From Anaerolineae bacterium (GTDB taxonomy: Bacteria > Chloroflexota > Anaerolineae > Aggregatilineales > Phototrophicaceae): DNA of 64,000 nt. Where the stretch lies: the NCBI GenBank assembly GCA_025055175.1, contig JANWYT010000015.1, positions 1 to 64,000 on the forward strand. The letters run 5' to 3'. This document shows, one piece after another, positions 9,117 through 17,521 of the stretch (positions are counted from its first letter, which is position 1; the number at the start of each line of letters is the position of its first letter). The position numbers and the translations under genes are program-made. The notes under the pieces were generated by a model, which did not search any database, was not told the origin of the DNA, and worked only from the letters and a program-made list of their open reading frames with translations.

Positions 9117-10085
9117 GGCAAGGCCTCAAGGATCGTCTGACGAAAGCGAACTATTTCCTGCTCATGGAAGGTGAAGACGTCGTCGTAAGCTTGTACCATG
9201 CGTTCCAGGTCGCGCCTACGCACGAGCCAGCCCACACCGTCGATGAAGCCGATGAAGCGCGTTTTGGGGTAGTAACGCCTGATAAGATCAGCCACACCCT
9301 GCTCGGTTTTGGCTTCATCGCCCTGTCCGGAAGCTGTGGTTGCCAAATTAAGAACATTCAACGATCAGACTCGGTCGCTGCTTGTTAGGGATAATGAAAT
9401 CGATAGTACGTTTGCGACTGGTTTCGTCGCTGGAGAGGATGGGCAAGTCGCCACGCTCAAACGTAAGATTCATGTCTTTCAGCAACCGCTCAATCACCAT
9501 CTCAGGATTCCCTTCTCCTCGAGCAGCGCGCGCCCCAAATTCCCTATACCGAATTAGAGTGTCAATCATAGCATCGAGTTCAAAACTGAGCTTGCGAATG
9601 CTGAGCTTTTTGACATGAAAGGGGCTGAGAATTCGTACAAGCAGCGGATTGGACGCGCCTCCAAAGAACAGGTTAGCAATACCTCGGCGAAAAGCACTGT
9701 TCTCCATCACCAGACGCTCAATTCGATCACTGCTCCATTCGGCAAAACGCTCAGCTTCAGCTATCCCCCAGGATGAGCGATGAAGCAGCTTATCCAATTC
9801 GGCGTCATTTTTGAGGCGTGCAACTGTGATGACGCGTTTGAGCAGTTCATTGGAGAAAGCTGTCAGAGCAAGAAGTGCGCGCAGTCCAAAGGGGTGCTGT
9901 AGTAGCTCTTCATAAATTGCCAGCGTTGGTCCCTGCGCCTGTCGTACTTTTTGGTGTGTTTGGGCTAGGAGATTGGCGATAGCAGCCACAGTCTGCGAGT
10001 CGAAACGTTCCTCAAACTCAGGATCGATGTAGAAGAACGTGTTGAAGTCCAGTATGGTCTTGATCTTGCTTTCCTCGGATGTCAT
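9113..10085 (-). pseudogene. Type II restriction endonuclease (DpnII/MjaII-like), one-base frameshift
   Basis: The frame from the ATG at 10085 (MTSEESKIKTILDFNTFFYID) runs to IVECS-stop at 9348. The rest of the protein is in the next frame, from near 9361 to 9113 (TTASGQGDEAKTEQGVADL and on). Removing one A from the minus-strand run TTAATTT (9345-9351) gives I-V-E-C-S-Y-L-A-T-T-A-S-G-Q-G and a continuous 323-residue protein. The conserved D-F-I-I-P-N-K and V-E-C-S-Y segments fit a PD-(D/E)XK nuclease of the DpnII type. The region looks more AT-rich than its surroundings. The TTG at 10154 is an alternative but poorer start. It overlaps the methyltransferase start by 4 bases. Confidence 0.8.
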
Positions 10086-10207
10086 TAACAGCGAGCTATT
10101 GCTCTGAGCCTTAGTCTGTGACTTCTGTATTGTCCAATTTGTTCGATGAGGCAATATGAGCCGAGGATCGTGCCGCCAGAGCCTTGCAGGACAGAACTTT
10201 TGGGGCT

Positions 10208-10234
10208 GTCCACCTGCCCCGCGCGCAGGTGGAC
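10208..10234 (-). other. Hairpin just after coaE
   Basis: A perfect 9-bp stem (GTCCACCTG/CAGGTGGAC), extendable to 10 bp, lies 8 bases past the coaE stop on the minus strand. No T-run follows, so termination is possible but not certain. It separates coaE from the restriction genes. Confidence 0.4.
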
Positions 10235-10242
10235 GTGACGAA

Positions 10243-11481
10243 TCAGATCGGTTGCAGGACGCGATCCTTGCGCAGCTGCTTCCACAACACCAGCGTCGGC
10301 TTGGTACGCACTACCTCATCAACGGCTTCGCGCCAGACCGGAATCTTGATGTCTTCCAGCTTGATGTTGGCGTAGCCGCCCTGATTGAAGCTGCTTTGCA
10401 CCGACGGCGCCGTGGACGGGGGCAGGAACAAGAAGCCAACTTCGCTTTGCAGTTCTTTGCTGGCGGCTTCGACGGCGACGATGAGGGCCTGCACGGTGGC
10501 TGCTAGGTTGGCGCTGGGAGAGATGAAGAAATCGTCCATGCGCGTCACTAGGTTCTCCACCGTCCAGCCCAGCACAGCCAGCACCTGTCCGCCCTGGTCT
10601 TGGGCGATGAGGAAGCTCTTCTGGCCGAAGGCCAGCATGATGTCCATGCGTTCGACCTTCTTGCCGCTGACAGCACTCATGAAATCGGCGATGGCCTGAG
10701 CATTGCTAGGCGTGCCGCGCTTGACGACGATGCCGCTCACATCGACGGTGCGTGTCTCGTTGGTCAAAGTGTCTTGGGCTTCTACCGAGTCGGCGGCGGC
10801 TGGGGCAGGAGTGGGAGCTGTCTTGGCCTGCGGCGCAGCGGTTGGCTTAGCAGGTGCGCCGCTCTGGGCCTGCGTCAACTTGGCGCGAATGTCGTTCCAG
10901 TGGGCCTGAACCTGTTTCCAGGTGTCCTCTACGCTGCCATCGTTGTTGATGACGACGTGAGCGCGCTTGAGCTTCTCATCCTGCCTGCCCTGGGCTAACA
11001 TGCGCTGCTTGGCCTCTTCTTCGCTCATCTTGCGTTTTTCAATCAGGCGTTTGTACTGCGTCTGCGGCTTGGCGTCCACCACCCAAATGGCGTCGACGGC
11101 ATCGGCTAGTTCACCTTCTAGTAGCTTGATAGCTTCAATGACGACGACGCGCTGCTGAGAACGATTGACGAGGACGTTGATCCCCTGGCGGATGATCGGA
11201 TGAGTGATCGACTCAAGCTTCTTGAGGGCTTCGGCGTCGCCAAAGACCAGCTTGCCCAGCTTGGTGCGGTCAATCTTGCCATCAGCGCCGACGATGAACT
11301 TGCCGAAGGTGTCAATCACGGGCTTGTAGGCTGGTGCGCCGGGCAGCAGCACCTGGTGAGCCAGTTGATCGGCGTCGATGGTGTACGCGCCGCAGTGCTG
11401 GAGCATTTGGCGCACCACGCTCTTGCCCACGCCGATGTTCCCCGTTAATCCAATGACATATTTGTTCTGCCAGCGGCCCAC
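10243..11481 (-). CDS. coaE: Dephospho-CoA kinase fused to a GNAT-like C-terminal domain
   Basis: A 412-residue protein, about twice the usual CoaE length. Residues about 1-200 are dephospho-CoA kinase, the last step of coenzyme A synthesis: P-loop GLTGNIGVGKSVVRQML near the start, then DADQLAHQVL and the lid region KRLIEKRKMSEEEAKQRM. An Ala/Pro/Thr linker follows (about 203-240). The last 165 residues form a separate domain starting VSGIVVKRGTPSNAQAIADF, with the look of an acetyltransferase (GNAT) fold. The start is GTG at 11481, supported by GGAGGA seven bases before it. The role of the C-terminal domain is not known to me. Confidence 0.88.
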   Translation of the reverse strand: MGRWQNKYVIGLTGNIGVGKSVVRQMLQHCGAYTIDADQLAHQVLLPGAPAYKPVIDTFGKFIVGADGKIDRTKLGKLVFGDAEALKKLESITHPIIRQGINVLVNRSQQRVVVIEAIKLLEGELADAVDAIWVVDAKPQTQYKRLIEKRKMSEEEAKQRMLAQGRQDEKLKRAHVVINNDGSVEDTWKQVQAHWNDIRAKLTQAQSGAPAKPTAAPQAKTAPTPAPAAADSVEAQDTLTNETRTVDVSGIVVKRGTPSNAQAIADFMSAVSGKKVERMDIMLAFGQKSFLIAQDQGGQVLAVLGWTVENLVTRMDDFFISPSANLAATVQALIVAVEAASKELQSEVGFLFLPPSTAPSVQSSFNQGGYANIKLEDIKIPVWREAVDEVVRTKPTLVLWKQLRKDRVLQPI

Positions 11482-11715
11482 GTCGTAATCCTCCGCTTAA
11501 ATGACCGAGCTGATGAGATATTTTGATTGTACCACGTCGACACAGAACTCGCACCGAACTTTTCAGCGCCTCCAGGCTAGTCCTCTCTCGATCAACAGAG
11601 CTGCGCACTCTTCACAGCGATCCAAAGACAGCTTGCCATCCCTGCTCAAGCAAGACACAGTGTATTTTGGTATCATGAGCGAAGACTGATACGCTCCATC
11701 CAGGAAGACTTCACA

Positions 11716-12354
11716 ATGACACCCCTCATCCGCTCCGTACAGGTTGGGCGCGTCCAGACCTTCACAGCCGCCGATGGCACAGTCTGGACGTCGGCCTATC
11801 GTAAGATGCCCGTCGATCAGCCCGTATGGCTGAGCGCGCTGGGCCTAGAAGGCGATGAGCAGCAGCACAAAAAGGTACACGGCGGGCCGTTCCGCGCCGT
11901 CCTCAGCTACAGCGCAGAACATTATCTGCGCTGGCAGCAAGAGTTAGGCCTCAGCTTGCCCTACGGCGCTTTCGGCGAGAACTTCACCATCAGCGGCTTG
12001 GACGAAGACAGCGTGTGCTTGGGGGACGTTTACCAAGTGGGCGACGAGGTGTGTTTGGAAGTCGCCCAGCCGCGCCGTCCCTGCAACCAGATTAACCTAT
12101 ACTGGGGACGCGATGATCTGCAAGCCCTAGTGAGCAAGACGCTGCGTACTGGCTGGTATGCTCGCGTGCTGCAAGAAGGCCGCGTCTGCGCGGACATGTC
12201 TGTGCGCCTGCTGTCCCGCCCCTACCCTGAATGGACGATCCGCGCAGCTCATGAGACCTATGATGAGCGCAAACACAAGCCCAAGCGCGCCCACGCCCTG
12301 GCCCAGTGCGAAGCCTTAGAGACCAGTTGGCGCGAGCGCTTGGCTCAGGCCTAG
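11716..12354 (+). CDS. MOSC-domain protein, YiiM-like
   Basis: A 212-residue MOSC-domain protein like Escherichia coli YiiM, which reduces N-hydroxylated bases using a molybdenum cofactor. Features are GLEGDEQQHKKVHGGPFRAV near the start, FGENFTISGLDEDSV, and the conserved cysteine in VAQPRRPCNQIN, where the molybdenum ligand is expected. The C-terminal YiiM extension is present. The ATG at 11716 gives the family N terminus. A TATCAT box at 11671-11676 may be part of its promoter. The gene stands alone, divergent from coaE. Confidence 0.88.
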   Translation: MTPLIRSVQVGRVQTFTAADGTVWTSAYRKMPVDQPVWLSALGLEGDEQQHKKVHGGPFRAVLSYSAEHYLRWQQELGLSLPYGAFGENFTISGLDEDSVCLGDVYQVGDEVCLEVAQPRRPCNQINLYWGRDDLQALVSKTLRTGWYARVLQEGRVCADMSVRLLSRPYPEWTIRAAHETYDERKHKPKRAHALAQCEALETSWRERLAQA

Positions 12355-12454
12355 AATTTCTCAGACATCACTCATAAAAAACCGATCCGAATCCCATGCC
12401 TTTGAGACCACAATGGTGTTAATGTTCACGACGTGATGTCGCTTGAGGGATTGC

Positions 12455-13315
12455 ATGAAGGATCGTATCGTCATCGTCACTGGCGCCACCAATGGCATTG
12501 GCCTGGTTGCGGCCCGCGAACTGGCCCGCCAGAGCGCGACCGTCGTCATGGTGAGTCGCAGCGCCGACAAGCTAGCGCGCGCAGCCGAGCAAATCCAGCG
12601 AGAGACGGGCAACGGCAGCGTCGAAACTATCGCTGCTGACCTGTCGCTCATGAGCCAGGTCAACGCCGCTGCCGACGCCTTCCTGGCTCGCCATCAGCGC
12701 CTAGACGTGTTGCTCAACAACGCTGGCGCCTATTACGATAAACGCCAACTCACGGCTGAAGGCCTGGAGATGACCTTCGCGCTCAATCATCTGAGCTATT
12801 TCCTGCTCACCCAACGCCTGCTGGAGACGCTGAAAACCACCGCCGCCGCGCATGGTGAAGCCCGCATCATCAACGTATCCTCTGACGCGCACCGCGTCGG
12901 CCAGGTCAACTTCGACGACATTCAGCGCCAAAAGGGCTACAACGGCTTCCGCGTTTATGGCGAGTCTAAGCTGATGAACGTCCTGTTCACCTACAAGCTG
13001 GCTTCTGTGCTGGAAGGCACGAGAGTCACAGCCAACGCCTTGCATCCTGGCTTCGTGCGCACTGGCTTCGGCCAGGGGAGCAGCGGCGGCCTGGCGGGCA
13101 AGTTCATCGGCCTTCTGCAGACCTTCGCCCTCACCCCAGAGCAAGGGGCAGAGACTTCGATCTACCTGGCTTCATCGCCCAAAGTGAAAGGTGTCACAGG
13201 CCAGTACTGGGTGAAGAAGAACGCCGTCCGCTCTAGCGCCGCCAGCTACGACCGCGCTGCCCAGGAGCGTCTGTGGACGCTCAGCGAGCAGTTGGTCGGC
13301 CTACGCACCATCTAG
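12455..13315 (+). CDS. Short-chain dehydrogenase/reductase, retinol-dehydrogenase-like
   Basis: A 286-residue SDR enzyme. The NAD(P) motif is VTGATNGIG at the start, the structural motif is NNAGAYYDKR, the catalytic serine lies in INVSSDAH, and the catalytic pair is in YGESK. The C-terminal AxxxHPGFVRTGFG matches the retinol-dehydrogenase/WWOX-like branch that oxidises or reduces lipid-like alcohols; the substrate cannot be told. The in-frame TTG at 12443 is rejected for the ATG at 12455, which has GAGGGA four bases upstream. The same-strand DedA gene follows 52 bases later and may be co-transcribed. Confidence 0.92.
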   Translation: MKDRIVIVTGATNGIGLVAARELARQSATVVMVSRSADKLARAAEQIQRETGNGSVETIAADLSLMSQVNAAADAFLARHQRLDVLLNNAGAYYDKRQLTAEGLEMTFALNHLSYFLLTQRLLETLKTTAAAHGEARIINVSSDAHRVGQVNFDDIQRQKGYNGFRVYGESKLMNVLFTYKLASVLEGTRVTANALHPGFVRTGFGQGSSGGLAGKFIGLLQTFALTPEQGAETSIYLASSPKVKGVTGQYWVKKNAVRSSAASYDRAAQERLWTLSEQLVGLRTI

Positions 13316-13367
13316 CACCCAAGCACCGTCCCCTCCTCCAACGAGTCCTCAGCACAGGAGACGACGC

Positions 13368-14033
13368 ATGGCTGAACTCATCAACCAAATCGCCGCCTTC
13401 ATCGAATCGCTCATCCTATTAATCGGCTATCCTGGCATTTTCTTCATGCTGCTGCTAGAGAACCTGTTCCCACCCGTGCCTACTGAGCCGCTCATGCCCT
13501 TTGCGGGCATGTTGGTCGCTCAGGGACAAATCACCTTCGTTGGGGCGTGGATTGCAGCCGTCAGCGGCGCGACAGTCGGCTCGGTGCTGCTCTACGCTAT
13601 CGGCAAATGGGCCAACGAGAGCGTGATTCGCGGCCTGGTGCGCCGTCATGGGAGACTGATTGGCATCACAGAAGATGAGATCGACAAGGCAGCTCAAGCC
13701 TTCAACCGTTACGGCGGCATCGCCGTCTTCTTCGGCCGAATGGTGCCTATGTTGCGCGGGCCGGTGTCGTTGGTGGCCGGCATGAGTCGTATGAACGTCC
13801 CCATCTTCACGTTGTTCAGCGCCCTGAGCGCGGCAGTGGCCAGCGGCACGTGGCTGATAATCGGAGTGCTGTTGGGCGAGGGCTGGCCCATCGTCATTGA
13901 GCTGATCCGCGAAGCCGAGCCTGTCCTGCCCATCATCGCCCTGGTGATCGTGGTCGCGCTGATCGTCTACTTCGTGGCACGGCGCTGGCTCAGGGCTGGG
14001 CAGCTCGCAAGTGCGCCAGAATTGCCGTCCTGA
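13368..14033 (+). CDS. DedA-family membrane protein
   Basis: A 221-residue DedA protein, an inner-membrane family linked to lipid flipping and the proton-motive force. It has hydrophobic segments at about 15-35, 50-70, 140-160 and 180-200. The family motifs E-N-L-F-P-P-V-P-T-E and FFGRMVPMLRGPVSLVAGMS (conserved arginines) are both present. The ATG at 13368 follows ACAGGAGACGACGC, a clear ribosome site. The last 44 bases overlap the end of the convergent hydrolase gene. Confidence 0.93.
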   Translation: MAELINQIAAFIESLILLIGYPGIFFMLLLENLFPPVPTEPLMPFAGMLVAQGQITFVGAWIAAVSGATVGSVLLYAIGKWANESVIRGLVRRHGRLIGITEDEIDKAAQAFNRYGGIAVFFGRMVPMLRGPVSLVAGMSRMNVPIFTLFSALSAAVASGTWLIIGVLLGEGWPIVIELIREAEPVLPIIALVIVVALIVYFVARRWLRAGQLASAPELPS

Positions 14034-14766
14034 AGGCGTCGGGCTGTTGCTCGTGGATGGGATGGCCTGCGTCGAACATGAGCAAGCGCGCTGAGGAGCT
14101 GTTGACCGCTGCTTGAAGGGTGCGCTGCGCATATTCGGGCGGATTGAGCTTGTCCTTGTCGCCCAGCAAGATGAGCAAAGGACAGCGGATGTTGGCGGCG
14201 CTGTCTGCGCTCACGCTGCCGCCCGCGTCCACGTAGGCCAGCGCGCCACGCACCCAACCCAACGCGAAAGCGTCGGCGTAGTCGGCGGGCATGCCATGCT
14301 CGGCCAACTCCTCTGGCTTCAGCCAAGCAGAGCCGGGGATCATCCGCTGAGCCACCGCGCGGAAATCTGGCCCGAAATACCCCACGGCGCCCCAAGCTGC
14401 CACGCTCAGGAAGCGCTGCGGCTGCACACCGCCACACACCAACGCCACCTCGCCGCCGTCGCTGTAACCCAAGATGTGAACTTTTTCTAGGTTCAGTGCA
14501 TCGCAGAAGGCCAGCACGTCTTGGGCATCGCGGTGGTAGAAGCGCAGCGGAAAATCGCGCGGCTTGGGCGTAGACAGGCCGTAGCCACGCAGGTTAGGCG
14601 CAAGCACGCGGTAACCCGCCTCGGCCAAGAAGTCGATCACCGTCGCGAGCTGCTGGCGTGGAATGCCCAACATGCCGTGCAGCAGCAGCACCGTCGCGCC
14701 ATTGGCATGGCTGTTCTCGTCGTCGTAATGCAGGGTTGCCCCACTGGGCAAGCTGACGAATGGCAT
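13990..14766 (-). CDS. Alpha/beta-hydrolase
   Basis: A 258-residue alpha/beta-hydrolase. The oxyanion region is LLLHGMLG, the nucleophile serine sits in LGYSDGGEV (G-x-S-x-G), an Asp is in LLGDKDKLNP, and the histidine is in DAGHPIHEQQP. The frame is open upstream to 14853, but the ATG at 14766 has GGAG eight bases before it and begins MPFVSLPSGATLHYDD, a normal hydrolase start. It overlaps the end of the DedA gene tail to tail by 44 bases. The substrate is unknown. Confidence 0.88.
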   Translation of the reverse strand: MPFVSLPSGATLHYDDENSHANGATVLLLHGMLGIPRQQLATVIDFLAEAGYRVLAPNLRGYGLSTPKPRDFPLRFYHRDAQDVLAFCDALNLEKVHILGYSDGGEVALVCGGVQPQRFLSVAAWGAVGYFGPDFRAVAQRMIPGSAWLKPEELAEHGMPADYADAFALGWVRGALAYVDAGGSVSADSAANIRCPLLILLGDKDKLNPPEYAQRTLQAAVNSSSARLLMFDAGHPIHEQQPDAFRTAILAHLRAAQP

Positions 14767-14912
14767 AAACTGGTCTCCTGAGATGAGATGATAGCCGAGC
14801 AGATTGTAGCACAGCCATCGGCCTATCCCTGGCGCAATCGCCAGCGCTGCCACACAATAGGGCGGTTGTGAACACGATCCATCGATAGGCGCTCACCTTG
14901 TCAACGAGGGTT

Positions 14913-17159
14913 ATGGCGGTCGTGAAGCAAGGTTTGGTCATCCTGAGCCTAGTGGCGCTGTGTGGGCTGTTCTTCTGGCGCGTCCTCACACCGCACGCGC
15001 CTGATCGCCTAACCTTCGCAGAGGGGGATTTCACCCAGCACTTTTACAGCTTCGTGCGCTACCATGCTCTGCGCTGGCACAGCGGTACGCCCTTCCCCCA
15101 ATGGAATCCGTACAACCACGCGGGCGACCCTTTCTTGGCCAACGTGCAATTCGCAGTCTTCTATCCGCCGCGCTGGCTGACGCTGACGCTGCTTGGCGCC
15201 GATGGCCTGACGCAAGACGAATTTCAGCTTGAGGTGATCGCGCATTATGCGCTGGCGTCCATCACCATGTTCGCGTTTCTGCGGGTTGTGACTAGCTCAT
15301 CTACGTCAGGAGTCATAGGCGGCGTGCTGTACGCCTATAGCGGCTTCATGGTGGGCTATCCTATGCTCCAACCCAGCATCCTGAGCGCGATGGCCTGGTT
15401 ACCCCTCGTCCTACTAGGCGTCCATCAGAGCGTACACGGCGCACCATCCCAGGCGCTGCGCTGGCTGGTGTTGGGTAGCATCAGCCTAGCTCTGGCCGTC
15501 CTAGCAGGCCATCCCCAAACCGCTGTGCAGATTGGCTATCTGAGCGCGATCTACTTGGCCTTCAGCGCCTATCGCGCGCGGCTGAGCCTGTGGCAAGCCG
15601 CATGGCGCCTGCTGCTCTTAGGAGGATTGGCGCTGGCCTTGTCAGCAGCTCAGGTGCTGCCCACGCTGGAATTCATCCGCACGTCCTACCGCGCTACGGT
15701 AGAGAACTATGCAGAGAAGTCGCTGGGCTTCGGTATACAGCAGTGGCTTCAGGTCTTTCTGCCCGGCCAATTCGGCATATGGTCGCCCTTGTACCTGGGA
15801 GTCGTCGGCGGAGTGTTGGGCCTGGTGGGCTTGGCGACGGCGCGCGGCGCCGCGCGCCTGTGGCTAGTGCTGGTCGTCCTGGGGCTATGGCTGTCGCTGG
15901 GCGCTGGCAGCTTCCTCTACGACGCAGCCTACCTGGGGCTGCCTTTGGCTAGTTGGTTTCGACAGCAGGAGCGGATCGCCAACGTCGTCGTGTTCGGCCT
16001 CATCATGCTGGCCTGCGAAGCTCTAGATCGAATCCTCAGGGGTCAGACAGACGCTGAAGCCAACGCTTGGCAGCGCGGCTTGTGGGCTTTCAGCGCTGCG
16101 GGGCTAGGGCTGGCGCTGTTGACCCACTCGCTGAGAAGCTCAGAAGACGATGCGCTCGTCCAAACCCTGCTCACAACCGCTGCTCATGGGGCAGTGCTAG
16201 CCTTGTGGTATGCCTGGCAGCGCAGCTATGGAGGGACGACGTGGCAAAAGGCGCTGCCCCTCTTGGGCCTGATCGTGCTGGATTTGTTCACCTTCGGCAC
16301 GCGCTCGCCCAACTTTGTACCGAACGACTCGCGACATGCGCCGCATATCCCCGGCATCTTCGCCCCACTGGCCACCCCGATAGAGGACATTCGCTGGCGG
16401 GTAGATGGCGCCAGTGGCCTGAGAGGCTACGCTGTGCTGGCCCAAGTCCCCGACATTTACGGCACAGGCCCAATCAGCCTGGAGAGCATAGCTTCGCTGC
16501 GCACCCTGCCCGTAGATCGTATGTGGGAGGTGCTGAGCGTGCGTTACGTCAGCACTAGCGACACCATGCCACAAGGCCTAGCCTTCCGAGAGCTGGCCCA
16601 GGACGTGAACGACGTTGGAGAAGTATTTCGGCTTTACGAGCTGCTCGATCCTCGGCCTCTGGCTCATCTGGTCTACGACGCGCGCACGGCCCTTGATAAT
16701 CCGCTCTTCGCACGCCAAATTATGAGCGATCCGCGCGTCAACTTGCGCGAGATGGCCGTCACCCTCGCCCCGATCCCTCTTGATCTGCCCGTCACGCCGC
16801 CTGAGCTACGCGAAGTGACAGCCCTAGAGACAGGCCCAGAGCGTTGGTCAATGCGCGTCGCGACAGGAGCTAATGCCCTGCTCACGGTCTCTTTGCCCTA
16901 CTACAACGGCTGGCGCGCCAGCATAGACGGCCAGGATGTGCCAATCATCCCCACCTATGTCGGCCTCATTAGCGTGCCGCTGCGCCCAGGTGAACACGAC
17001 GTGGTGCTTGAGTTCTCATCGCCTACGGCACAACTTGGAGTTACCATCAGTGGCCTGGCTCTAGCGCTCAGCGTAGGGGTGCTGGCCCTCGGCAAACGCT
17101 TCGGCCTGGGCCAAACGCTGCTTCGTCCTGGCGAAGAAGTCGTCCAGAACATGGGCTAA
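14913..17159 (+). CDS. YfhO-like integral membrane protein (GT-C type)
   Basis: A protein of about 748 residues with a dozen or so membrane segments and a C-terminal soluble domain. The first loop carries EGDFTQHF and QWNPYNHAGDPFLANVQ, as in YfhO/GT-C enzymes that use lipid-linked sugars. The C terminus (LPYYNGWRASIDGQ, RPGEHDVVLEF) is the beta-rich YfhO tail. YfhO proteins glycosylate lipoteichoic acid or other envelope polymers; the acceptor here is unknown. The start is uncertain: the ATG at 14913 has GAGG three bases before it, and the TTG at 14898 is also open. Confidence 0.85.
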   Translation: MAVVKQGLVILSLVALCGLFFWRVLTPHAPDRLTFAEGDFTQHFYSFVRYHALRWHSGTPFPQWNPYNHAGDPFLANVQFAVFYPPRWLTLTLLGADGLTQDEFQLEVIAHYALASITMFAFLRVVTSSSTSGVIGGVLYAYSGFMVGYPMLQPSILSAMAWLPLVLLGVHQSVHGAPSQALRWLVLGSISLALAVLAGHPQTAVQIGYLSAIYLAFSAYRARLSLWQAAWRLLLLGGLALALSAAQVLPTLEFIRTSYRATVENYAEKSLGFGIQQWLQVFLPGQFGIWSPLYLGVVGGVLGLVGLATARGAARLWLVLVVLGLWLSLGAGSFLYDAAYLGLPLASWFRQQERIANVVVFGLIMLACEALDRILRGQTDAEANAWQRGLWAFSAAGLGLALLTHSLRSSEDDALVQTLLTTAAHGAVLALWYAWQRSYGGTTWQKALPLLGLIVLDLFTFGTRSPNFVPNDSRHAPHIPGIFAPLATPIEDIRWRVDGASGLRGYAVLAQVPDIYGTGPISLESIASLRTLPVDRMWEVLSVRYVSTSDTMPQGLAFRELAQDVNDVGEVFRLYELLDPRPLAHLVYDARTALDNPLFARQIMSDPRVNLREMAVTLAPIPLDLPVTPPELREVTALETGPERWSMRVATGANALLTVSLPYYNGWRASIDGQDVPIIPTYVGLISVPLRPGEHDVVLEFSSPTAQLGVTISGLALALSVGVLALGKRFGLGQTLLRPGEEVVQNMG

Positions 17160-17520
17160 CACGGTGCAGGTTGCATAAGCTTCAACCCGTCTGTTTAATA
17201 CGGAAACAGCTATTATGGACTGCAACGCGGCTTGGCGCGCAAGATGACAAACAACACGTCCCCGCGTGGCGTCCTCACACCGAAGATGTGATAAATATCA
17301 CTAATACAGCGTTCATCTTTGTGCCACAATGCCAAATGAAGAACACGACATGCTCAGCAGTCTGTTCCGAACAGCAGCGCAAAAGGGGAATCTGCAGATC
17401 AACAGCGCTGCTCTCCAGAGCCTCTCTTCTGGTATTTCGACGATGCGCCCTGCATCGTGTTGAGTCCCCTACCCCAACACAGAGGCCAGCTCGCCCCTCG
17501 CTGCGCTCTGTGTTGTTGTT
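17160..17520 (+). other. 361-base gene-poor interval, possible small transcription unit
   Basis: This lies between the convergent YfhO and HyuB genes. It holds a CRP/FNR-like dyad (17287-17302), a possible -10 box CACAAT (17325-17330), a short frame at 17350-17463 (37 codons, weak ribosome site) and a terminator ending at 17521. A longer frame across the interval begins at TTG and has no protein-like character. Nothing here is a confident gene. Confidence 0.45.
17287..17302 (+). promoter_or_regulatory. CRP/FNR-like operator
   Basis: TGTGA-TAAATA-TCACT matches the CRP consensus TGTGA-N6-TCACA at nine of ten fixed positions, with perfect GTGAT/ATCAC arms. If the -10 is CACAAT at 17325-17330, the site centres about 42 bases before the start of transcription, the class II activator position. 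Confidence 0.4.
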
Positions 17521-17521
17521 T
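17476..17521 (+). terminator. Intrinsic terminator
   Basis: AACACAGAG at 17476-17484 pairs with CTCTGTGTT at 17506-17514, with an inner CAGC/GCTG stem, followed by GTTGTTTT on the plus strand. It could end the YfhO transcript or a short RNA from this interval. It abuts the end of the convergent HyuB gene. Confidence 0.6.

Noticed and set aside
8391..9140. 249-codon plus-strand frame opposite the methyltransferase
   Set aside because: The minus strand carries clear methyltransferase motifs; this frame has none and crosses the amber site by chance.
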